Shown: positions 55,140 through 64,000 of the stretch, in pieces
How positions within the stretch are numbered: the first letter of the stretch is position 1
How the letters are laid out: each line of letters starts with the position of its first letter
From: Eutreptiella sp. 'Long Island Sound 2002'
Lineage: Eukaryota > Euglenozoa > Euglenophyceae > Eutreptiales > Eutreptiaceae
Direction of reading: 5' to 3'
Assembly (NCBI GenBank): GCA_964036045.1
Contig: OZ038384.1
Span: 96,723,474 to 96,787,473 of the forward strand
DNA length: 64,000 nt
The notes under the pieces: model-generated
The model's database searches: none
Told to the model about the DNA's origin: nothing
Seen by the model: the letters and a program-made list of their open reading frames with translations, nothing else
Position numbers and translations under genes: made by a program

Positions 55140-55735
55140 CGGTATGTTGGGGTACCTTGGGAGATGTTGGGGTACCTTGGCATACGTGGCAATGGATTGC
55201 GGTAGGATGGGGTCCGTTGGGGTATGTTCGGGTAGGTTGGGCTAGGTTGGGGCTGGATGGGGTGGCTTGGGTTAGAGTTGGGTAGATTCGGGTGGGTTGG
55301 GGAGGGATGAAGTAGCTTGGTTTACCCATGGTCAAGTGGGGTAGCTTGCAGTAGGTTGGGATACGTTGGGGAACCTGGGGGTACCTTGGGGGGGGGGGGG
55401 TACATTGTGCTAAGTGGATTGGGGTCCGATGGGGTACTGTAGGTTAGGGTAGGGTGGGATGGGGAATGTTGGGTGAGGGTGGAGTAGGGCACAGTTGGGT
55501 ACCTTGAGTTAGAGAGGAGTGCCATGGGGCAGGCTGCGGTATGTTGTGGTACCGTGTTTTAGGGTGGTGTATGTTGGGGTAGGATGGGGTGTGTACATTG
55601 GGGAAGCTTGGGGGTAGGGTACATTGCGGTACGTTGGGGAACAATGAGGTGAATTGGGGTAGCGCGGGGTAGGTTGGGAAATGGTGGGGTACCCTAGGGT
55701 GAGTAGGGGAACCTTGGAATACACCATGTTATAAG
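55140..55735. repeat. TTGGGGTA-type degenerate minisatellite
   Basis: About 600 bp of imperfect 10-11 bp units around TTGGGGTAGG/TTGGGGTACC, strongly G-biased on the plus strand. Likely G-quadruplex forming. Confidence 0.8.
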
Positions 55736-56585
55736 CATTTTACGAGAGGCGTTGGGAGGGGGGGGGGGGTGGATTTTGGTTGGCTTGGGACATGACACAC
55801 AGATGGGGAGACATCGATGGGGACCCAGGGATCCAGCCTAACCCCCCGTACCCCATGCCCCATGTGCCATTGGATGCTGCATACAAAAACCATACACTTC
55901 GAAATGGGCAAGATTCCACTACAATGGTTCGTTGCAACCTAGCCATCAAGATCATCAAGACCAGAAGCCGAATGCAAACAACATTTACTCATGCATCCTC
56001 GAATGTCAGCATACGGGTGGAGGAAACCGCGAGTAACTGTGGCACGGAGAATGTCTGCAAACTTGAACATGAACCCCCGGTGCAACGCAACGCCAGCCAA
56101 AGGCCCGGGTCACGTGTGAGGCACTGGGCAAAGTGTTCATGGAAAGGGTGCAAGAAAACCACAAAGTTAGGGTTAGCTTTGTTGCAACGGCGGCTGACCC
56201 ACCCATCCCTTTCGAGAATGTCGAGATTATTTTTGAGTTGCATTTGATGATCATCGGCAACGCATGCGCATTGGTCTGGGACATGCAGCAGACCTTGTCC
56301 GATTGTGACTGTGGTAGCGTAGACTCAACCGGATTGGGACTAAGCCCAGCCACGAACCAAACTCTCAGCTCCTCATCACAGTGTTGGTTCCTGATTGACC
56401 TGTGTCCCATGCACTTTGGTTGTGGAAGATCAAAGGTGGTTAAACACAGGCAACACCAAGTCCCTCAATGCAGCACAACCCACCAAGGCAGAAACCGGTG
56501 GCGGACTGCCCACGGCCAGTGGCAGGCACCTGTAACTTCAGTGCCCATTGCCGATGGTTAATTACAGTCTTGCCATGTCAGAGGA
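55736..56585. other. No gene recognised
   Basis: An open frame of 155 codons at 55780-56247 has no recognisable family or splice context. A 12-base G tract lies near 55758. Confidence 0.4.
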
Positions 56586-56765
56586 AAGCATGCACACGGT
56601 TGTGTTGTGTTGTGGTGTCCTGTGATGTGCCATGCTTGGTAGTGCAATGGCGTGCCTTGCGGTGTTGTGTAGTGTGGTATTGTGGCATGTTGTGTTGCAA
56701 TGCACCGTACTGTGTCATGCTATGATATGCTATGTTGTGGCATTGCAGTCCACGTAGTGTCCACA
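56586..56765. repeat. TGTTGTG-rich low-complexity tract
   Basis: Imperfect GTGTTGTGTTGTGG-type repeats with interspersed TGCAATG. Confidence 0.6.
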
Positions 56766-58149
56766 TAGCGTTGGATTTTTCATATCAACATGAACAGCCG
56801 TTCTTGCACAACCGGATCCCCTATGTGTCAAAGCTGGACCACTGGACCCCGGGGGGGGGGGGGGGGGGATTCCCTATTGCTTTCAAAGAACGCACCCACT
56901 TGGTTGCCAAAACTTGACCCGCAAACCTTTGTGTGCACAAAATCGTAGCGCCTACATCGTGGAGGTTGCAAAAATTGAGGCACCCGAAACCCAAGTTTGT
57001 GCAAAATACAGAATTGTGGCGGTCGTTGGGATGTTGGGGTGGTGTCAAATGTCTATGCGAAATTGCGGCACATGTGGTTGATGGTTGGTTGGTCGTGCAT
57101 GTTGTTGATACCGCTTTGTACTTGACTGAGCCTGCTTGACAGGGAGGGGGGGCGGGGGATAAGGATGTTGAGGGCGGGAAACCTTGGGGCATACCCTAGC
57201 ACCCCAGGGGTAACGCGGGGATGCACAGTGCAAAAAACCTTGGGGCCTAGAACAGGATCTGGTGTTGCACATGGTGGGAGAAGCTTAAGTTGAAAGCCAT
57301 TGGCCACACTAATGCCAACTCTATGCCACTAGTATTGATGTCGCATATATAGATATGTGCGTGTGTGGTGGGCCATGCCTAGCAAGGTGACTTGGGGCAC
57401 TGTAGTGTGCCGGGCAGCATTGGGGTGTATGAGTGTTTACGACATCGCATCTAGTGACATGTGAAGGTCGGTCGGTGGAGTTGTGGCAGCACATTTTGGG
57501 AGCAACACACTTGAGCAGAACCAGGTTCACAACCAACCTCGTGTGGGGCAGGGTGCAGACGCACAATTGCAAAGATGAGAGAGAGTCAAGTAGGAGAGCA
57601 GCATTGCATGAGCCCCAATTAACCACGAACCCAATCAGCAGCCCAATAGAAGGGAGTTGTGAGGAGAAAAGATATGGAATTTCCATAGCCGTTATGGGAG
57701 GCATCGGACACCAGGCTTGGGTCAAGACACGGGCAGAGGCGGGGCAACGTGTCTACGCCGATCGTGCTCAGAGGGGAGGGCCAAAGTGCTTTGTACACAA
57801 ACATGCCTCCATCCATGCCTTGGGGGGGGGGGGTTTGAGGCGTTAGGGCCGGTTACAACATTGCACCCAAATCGGGAGTGGTGGGGAGGTGGGTTGTGGT
57901 GCATGAAATCAGGGTGAGAGGATGCCAGTCATTGCACATGTCGGTGTGTTTGTGTGTGTCTTTGGGCAAGCGGAAAAAAGGTAGCGTGGTGCGGACGCGG
58001 TCGGGGTCGCACGAGCGCCCACCCAACCCTACCCTCGGGGAACCAAATACGATACCACGAGGTACTAGCCACTACACCGCGACGACATTTGCACAACCAA
58101 CACGACACCACTTAGTGGCCAAAGTCAGGGAACAGGGGTAGGGTGTGCA
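56766..58149. other. No gene recognised
   Basis: Contains G tracts at 56850-56869 and 57823-57833 and no supported coding sequence. Confidence 0.4.
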
Positions 58150-58213
58150 TTAGGTCCAAGGGGCGTGGTGCCGGCGGGGTTGGGGCGGCGCGGGCGCCAC
58201 ACCCAACCCCGCC
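58150..58213 (-). mobile_element. Candidate 3' terminus of the Helitron
   Basis: A perfect 12-bp inverted repeat (GGCGGGGTTGGG at 58173-58184 with its complement at 58202-58213) is followed on the minus strand, 19 bases on, by CTAA then T (58153-58149). Helitrons end in CTRR before a T with a hairpin a little inside. The hairpin-to-end gap is longer than usual. It lies 290 bp past the helicase stop. Confidence 0.35.
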
Positions 58214-58439
58214 AGTGTGTGTGCAACACCATGCAAGAGTCTCCCCTACCTTGATTGGCCATATTCAAGGGGGAACAGTTGCCAGCACTGGGTACCCTTT
58301 GGGTGGAATTATTGCGCTCTATACGACGGCAAAATGGAAGTGGAGTAGGTGGAGGACAAGGAGGAATGGGCCACTTCGCGGCGAGGAGCAGGGTTGTGCT
58401 CCTCCACTTGCACTGCATGATGTGATTCCAACCCCCACC

Positions 58440-59612
58440 CTACTCTGGCACGACGTCCACAGTCAGGTTAGCGCGGCCAGCACGGCCCCACTCTGCGGCC
58501 AAAGTTCGGGCTAGCAGTTCCCGCTCCAATCGGTCTGCTCCACGGAACGCCCGTTGCTGTAGCTCTGTCTCGAACCAACGTGCCAGCCGCCTTCCATCCC
58601 CGCCCGGGGGGAAGCCCTGAATGATGTGTACAAACTGCCTTTCGCGGCGATGCCTCGTTTGCAGAGTCGGTGGTGAGAGCTGGCCATTGTGTTGTCGAAT
58701 GCGGCGTGCCATGTAGTTCGTCGACCCGGGGTAAATCTCGCCTGTGCCAACAGATTCGATGTGGTACGCCACGTTGGTGCCTCGCGGATAGAAGATTGCA
58801 CCCTCAGGTTGGTGGAAGGCCAAATCGCCCAAGGGATCATCAGAGGTGGCATGGGAATTCTCATGAAGGTGGGCAAACACATTGCGCTGCCGGATCCAGT
58901 CGTCAACCTCAGCGTGCCAACTGGTACGATGTTGTAGTAGGCCGCGAAGGACCCCTTCATCGTAACCCACAATGTAGATGCCACTCAAGCTCTCGGCCCG
59001 GGTCAACAAGGTGAAGAGCATGGTTCGAGACCATAGGAGGTGGTCCGGGTTGTCGTCCAGGTAGGTGGCCAGGATAGCGATTGTGGCCCCTTGGATGTCA
59101 TGGATTGTCGTGGCCACAGCCAACTCGAGGGGGAATTGCTGCCGGCGCAAGGGAACCCCTTGGTAGCTGATGTCAATTGAACTCTCGCGACCCACCCGAA
59201 GAGTACGCCCATCATCGAAGGTGACACGAACGTGGGTATCGCAAAACGCAACAACGGTACCAGAAGCTCCGTTCAACACCTCCTGTCCATCGGTCGTGGT
59301 ATTCTGGACAACGGTTACACGGGCACCAACGAAGACCCGGCAGCGGCGAAGCAAGGCGGATTCGCGGTCTAGAATGTCACGATAGGATTTGTCCCGGAGG
59401 GGGCTCCATTCGGAGTTTTTTTGGATGAAATCTTCACTTTTGAAACACTCCTTGGGGGTGGTTGCAGCATTGTACGCCGCTTCGCGGGCCTTCTCGACGG
59501 CCACCTTCTTGGCCAACAACCAAGTGGCACCGTCTGGTACAAGTGGCACGATGTGGCGAACATGCTGTTGCAGCCACTGGCCATGTCTGGATCTACCGCA
59601 ACATGACGGCAA
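58440..59612 (-). pseudogene. Helitron helicase C-terminal part with GIY-YIG domain
   Basis: A frame of 390 codons ending at TAG 58440-58442. It continues the Pif1-type helicase: residues 95-150 cover RVTVVQNTTTDGQEVLNG, 165-180 TIHDIQGATI (motif V) and 205-225 LLTRAESLSGIYIVG (motif VI). Residues 280-350 resemble a GIY-YIG nuclease: AYHIES, GEIYPGSTNYMARRIRQHNG and FETEL, with the conserved Arg and Glu in place. This frame is offset by one from the upstream helicase part, so a frameshift lies near 59575-59610. The GIY-YIG unit could cut target or replication intermediates, which is an inference from the fold only. Confidence 0.75.
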
Positions 59613-60967
59613 TGTTGCCGAATGGCCTGCATGATGTAGGCACGGCTAGTTGGCATCAATTGGGGAACCCTGGCCAAGTTGATGATTGTTTGCAACGTCT
59701 CATCATTGCGGGATCGAAACAGTTCGTGCAATGTGATGACGCGAAAGTGGCACTTCATGAACCACGAGGTGTAAGGCGGGGCCATATCCACGGGCTCTGT
59801 TTGGTAATGGTCCCCTGCCGCAAAGACGAAGACACCGCCAAAAGGCAAATCATTGCCTCGAACCTTGGACAATACGAGGTGCAGCCCTAGCAGCAACGGT
59901 GAACCGCATTGTCCGAGTTCATCGATGTACAGCACGATGAGCTCTTGGAGACGGCGAACAAGGTGTGGTTGTTATTGCAACCGCTTAAGTGCCGTTGCCG
60001 CCAAACTCTGAGGGGTTGTCCAAAGGTTGGACTTACCGGGACAAAACAGGCAAAGACGATGAAGGTGAATCCCACCGCCATTTTGGGCAAACATGGCGCC
60101 CACGGCGGTTAGCTCCCAATGCTCCGGGCCAAGTATCGTGGCACTCCAAATCCATTTCAGGACTTGCATCGCTACCCAAGACTTTCCTGTGCCCGGTGGG
60201 CCACTAATGTAGATGGGCCGGACATAGTACAAGCCATCCGTGATCCAGTCTCCCGGGCATATGTCCTGCATGCTTTGGATGATCAACCCAACATCTTCCT
60301 TCAGGAAGTTTGCACTTCGTTCTTGCTCGGCCCAACTTGCATTTGTTTGTTCGGGATGCGGTCCCCATGGTGGGACCTTGAGCATGCCGTTGCAATGTCG
60401 AAGCTGGATTGCATGCAAGTGGGCGCTGTATTTTTGGCAATGCTCGGCCTCCAACTCGCGGTCCGTCATGGGGATGGAGACATCGTACGTGTTTCCACTA
60501 CGTTGTTGCTCCCAAATGCGGATAACCAAGCGCCAAACAGTCTTGAAGCCAATGGGCCAACCAGACGCATCCTCCAAGATCCACTCCCCAAGGGGTAGAT
60601 TGACAAACAATGACGTGAGGGCCTCATGAAGGGAGTCATAACCCGAATTCGCCAAGAACCTGTCTCGGTTGGCGACCTCGTTTCCGAATGGCCCGGATAG
60701 TCGCAAGATGCGCTGGCACAACCAATCAACGCAAAAGCCGGGACGAAAGCGTGGCTCCACGAAGATGAGCACTCGGATGTCCCATTTCACCACGGCTGCC
60801 ATCCATGGCTCGCGGTCACCGGGATGGTCCAAGGCATGTGCCAAGGCCTGTCCCGCGGGGAGGTCCTTTAGGCGGCGGAAGATGATGTGCCATAGGGGAG
60901 GGTGCTTGAGGATTTCCCAATGCAAATACACTCGATTGTAGCGCAAATCGTAGAAACCGTGGTTCTT
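59369..60967 (-). pseudogene. Helitron Pif1-type helicase, N-terminal part
   Basis: It continues in the Rep frame after the TAG at 60968-60970. It carries Walker A GPPGTGKS (near 60190-60215), Walker B LYIDELGQ (near 59915-59935) and FVFAAGDHYQTEP (motif III type, near 59815-59845). A TAA at 59972-59974 cuts the frame between Walker A and B. Sequence on both sides is in the same phase and protein-like, so this is a nonsense change. Past about 59600 the true protein moves to another frame. Confidence 0.8.
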
Positions 60968-63900
60968 CTAGTCCAGAACGCGCTGCCGACGCTTCTCCCA
61001 GGACAGCTTGCGAAGATTGCGGTTACTGATGTCTGTAACAACATACTCGGCCCAGTCGCGTATTTCCAAGGGGTATGTTTCCGGAGGCCGAAGGCAATAT
61101 AGTAGAACCGCGTCCGGATGATAGCGCTCAATGTCCCAATCGGTGTACGATTGACGCTGATCAATTGTAGGCTCACGATCTGGAAACATAGGCTGCCCGT
61201 TTTGACGTCCACACCGTGAGTCGTCGGGGCATCCGCGACCTCCTGTAGGTGCGGGGCCAAAGATGGGGCTCTCTTCCCGCTGAGGCCGCCACTTCGTGCG
61301 GAGCACGCGGAAGCGACCTTCTGGGGTCCCCGTGTTGACGTGGCGGGAGGAGAAGGTACAATACACGGCAGAATATCCGAGGCAATAGAATATCATCTCC
61401 GGCACCCCGATGGTGCGGCCGTGGCATTTCCTCTTGAGGCGTAGCCCTGTTGTACGCTTGCGCTTGTGCTCGTCCTGCTCCGTAGCCTTCACGATTTGCG
61501 GCCCTTGCTGGGTTAACCGCACCACGGAACGCTCCTCCTCGCTGCTAAGGTACTTGATTAAATGTGCCAAGAGGAAGCGGCTGCCATAGACTAACTGCCA
61601 ATTCGAGTGGCAGCCGTTCGTGGCCACGAACACCCTCGGGCAGAATTGGCTGATCAAGCCATCATTCTTTAGCCGTGGAGGCTCCCAGATGCCGCCTTGG
61701 AGGTCCTCGTGAAGGCGCACAACCCCTGGCGTTTTTGTGTCCTCGAATGCAACACCCTCCTCCACTAATAGGTTGCGCACACAGTCTGGAATCTTCACTT
61801 CGATGGGTGTGAAGGCCACATCACTGTGCAGGGGCTTTGGCATACCTGCCTTGCATTGAAAGACAACCTGAGTTGGATCGCGGACGGGAACCTTGCACTT
61901 GTCGCCATGTTTGTGGGGTTGCACCAGGGCGGCCCGGGCCTCCCAATATGCTATTTCGCTGGGGTCGCCCAGCCAGTCGAAAGCATGTGGAACTGAAGCA
62001 GATAGCCTACCCAAGGCCCCTTGAATCGCGGCATGCCGAATATTGGGGTTCACATGATGTATGGGATCGTCCGTCCACACACCCCAATGCAAATGATGGA
62101 AGTTCGGCTTGTCGGTCTGCCATTCACAATGGATGAAAACGTGGGTGATGTTCCCCAACGGTTTGGCGGGGTCCTCCATGAGGTGGCGTCTAAGCAAGTT
62201 GGACGAACGGTACCACGCGCGCTGGAGGTAAACGGCAAAATACTGTGGGTCCAACCCTTGATCGACGATTCGCTTCCACAGCGGCGCCACACCGGGAAAG
62301 CGAGACATGTCGCATGTCTGCGTTCCGAAGTACGTCATGTCACCAAGTTTCTTTCGGGCGGCACACAGCAGGGCAACATGACGGTCTGCATCAGCTTTGT
62401 CATATAGGAGGCCAGGCAGGGGGGTGTCACCAAACCGTTCACTATACTCTTGTTGGCTTCCATAATCACGGAGTGCTGCCTGCAGGCCACGCTTGACCAT
62501 GGTGACGCTCGGCCCACGCTCTAGAAGGCGGCTGAGAAGCACGCTGAAGGCGTACGAAACCCATGTCACGTCGTGTGCGCGAGTGCTGTGGGGATCGTTC
62601 AAGACTTCCTGCACGTGGCGTTCGGGGTTCACAAAGCCTTGAAGACCGTTTGCCAGCGTGCTTGCCGAGTACATGCGCAGCGGCATGTTTCCTGCGAAAT
62701 GCCCAGTTTGGGGATCTCGCACCGGGAAGTGCGACGGAAATAGGTAGGCTTCAAGATACTCGGAGATGTTGGGAAGATTGGGTAGTCGACTTGTCACACT
62801 TTGTGCGAAATTGCGTACCCATTGGGCCGGCTTTGCGCGCTGTGCCGTCAGTTCCGCAAAAGTGGACAACAAGACGTGGACACCGGCGGAATTCGAAGGG
62901 TTATCGTCGAGGTATTCCATGGCATCCTTGACATACGTGCCAGTACCCTCAAGGGCCTCATCGATGGTGTCATCTGCAAAAGCATCTGCCTCCCCGCCCA
63001 CACTTGCCAAAAACTGTTGTTCTGCCCAGCGCAAATCTTCAGCCTCTACGTCTAGGACGGGAGCATCACGGCTCTCCAACACATCAGCCTGTGCTGGCAA
63101 AGGCTCCGGTAACCCGTCGCTAGGCGCACTTGAGGACTCCGAGGCCGAGTCGCTACCATCCTCTTTCGCAGTTGGCCCTGCAGTCTGCGCACTGGACTCA
63201 TTGGCACGAACCCACCCCTCAACGTCACCGGTATCCACATCAATACCTTGGCGTAGAGATGGCGTCTCGTACACGAGCATGGTGGTGGTTCCGGCTCGCA
63301 ATGACCATTGGTTCGTTTTATGGCCTTTGATGGTATACTGCCCGCATTCAAACCATGCCGCGTTTGCATTCACATACCTACCAGGAACCACTGCCACCCA
63401 AGCATCAGATTGGCAGTACAATAGAGATCGCAATACATAACGCCCAAAGAAAGGGAGTATCAAGGGAAATGTGACGTCGCACGTTATCGCTGTACAATCT
63501 ACGTAGACCAACAGCACCGGACCACAAATACCAAGGCGCTCATTAGACGGCCACTGTGCAACGAGGTTGTTGAGATGCCACAACAAGTCCCTAGGCGGAG
63601 GATCACGGAGGGTACAACGGAGGGCGCAAGGGGCGAAAGCGGGTGGGAGAACAATCCCAGCATGGCGTGGCCATGTCGGTCGAAACATCGTCGGCAGGTC
63701 GTGCCCAACACTAGAGCGGACAAAGATGCGGGTCAGCAGGGTATCGAGGACAGTGTGAGCGCACCGCGACTGGCCACGTGTTAGTTGACGGTCCCGCAAT
63801 AGGCCATGTGGCATGGTCAACAACTCCTTCAACTCCTTAAATAGCTGCCGATCCGGGATATCTCCGCGGAATAATCCCCGAAAGACCATAGCCAAGGTGT

Positions 63901-64000
63901 CGTAAATGGGGTGTTTCACGTCTATGTCCGCGTCTGTGGGTTGTAGAAGGGTGGCGCGTATGGACCGGACCACGAGAAGGGCGTGTAGAGCCGCAGTAAT
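60968..64000 (-). pseudogene. Helitron Rep (HUH) part, 5' end outside the window
   Basis: An open frame of more than 1000 codons that runs through the window edge, so the start is not seen. The N-terminal third has no recognised domain, and a Ser/Glu-rich linker follows near 63100-63200. The Rep domain follows: TYFGTQTCD (near 62330), then HHLHWGV (HUH-type metal site, near 62080-62100), then a nucleophile region reading HLIKYLSS (near 61545-61575). In canonical Helitrons the last motif is YxxKY with two Tyr. Here the first position is His, leaving one Tyr. The frame ends at TAG 60968, in phase with the helicase. The HUH domain nicks and joins single strands for rolling-circle transposition. 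Confidence 0.8.

Noticed and set aside
55780-56247. 155-codon frame with GDIDGDPGIQPNPP, recalling a 2A or LINE motif
   Set aside because: The NPGP core is absent and no reverse transcriptase lies downstream.
59972-60970. TAA and TAG as sense codons (alternative genetic code), given in-frame stops in the Helitron and the UAG in gag-pol
   Set aside because: The 1592-codon Pol has no internal TAA or TAG and ends at TAA, the thiolase ends at TAA, and the Helitron also has a frameshift. Ordinary mutation plus readthrough explains the cases.

Overview
The window looks like nuclear DNA of a eukaryote with a large, repeat-rich genome. The reasons are split genes with GT-AG introns, LTR and Helitron elements, and many satellite arrays. 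A TGTAA motif follows the thiolase stop, and poly(G)/poly(C) tracts are very common. These fit a green alga (prasinophyte type) but do not prove it. No prokaryotic operon, rRNA gene, functional-looking tRNA gene or CRISPR array was seen.

Layout. 1-1085 is an 85-bp tandem repeat with a 424-bp higher-order period. 2505-8639 (minus) is a five-exon acetyl-CoA acetyltransferase (thiolase) gene whose exons all join in phase (411 aa). Its introns and 3' neighbourhood hold G/C-tract elements and small duplications. 9160-9260 is a tRNA-derived SINE-like head. 10073-10559 is five copies of a 97-bp repeat. 12021-12976 is a non-autonomous hAT-like transposon with TIRs and an exact 8-bp target duplication. 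14340-17387 (minus) is a multi-exon F-box/SPRY protein gene with an acidic tail. Just beyond it are the last two exons of an unrecognised minus-strand gene (17574-18161) and a separate terminal exon (18934-19147).

19152-37377 is an 18-kb array of two long-monomer satellites, A (about 1145 bp) and B (about 730 bp), in the order A1-B13-A4-B4. The two families share a head motif and a GC-hairpin tail. Each B unit carries a 52-bp hairpin.

38060-49063 is a young, nearly intact Ty3/Gypsy chromovirus. Its LTRs differ by four substitutions. Gag is interrupted by one frame change. An in-frame UAG separates gag from a 1592-codon Pol with protease, an NPPF methyltransferase-like segment, RT, RNase H, integrase and chromodomain. 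A second SINE-like tRNA head lies in its 3' noncoding part.

49960-52665 is a degenerate satellite of about 180 bp. 53-57 kb holds only simple repeats. 58150-64000 (minus, running off the window) is a decayed Helitron-like element. It has a Rep (HUH) domain, a Pif1-type helicase and a C-terminal GIY-YIG nuclease-like domain, broken by two in-frame stops and one frameshift.

The host genes are therefore thiolase (acyl-CoA metabolism), an F-box/SPRY adaptor (probable ubiquitin ligase substrate receptor) and fragments of two others. Most of the rest is mobile or satellite DNA.
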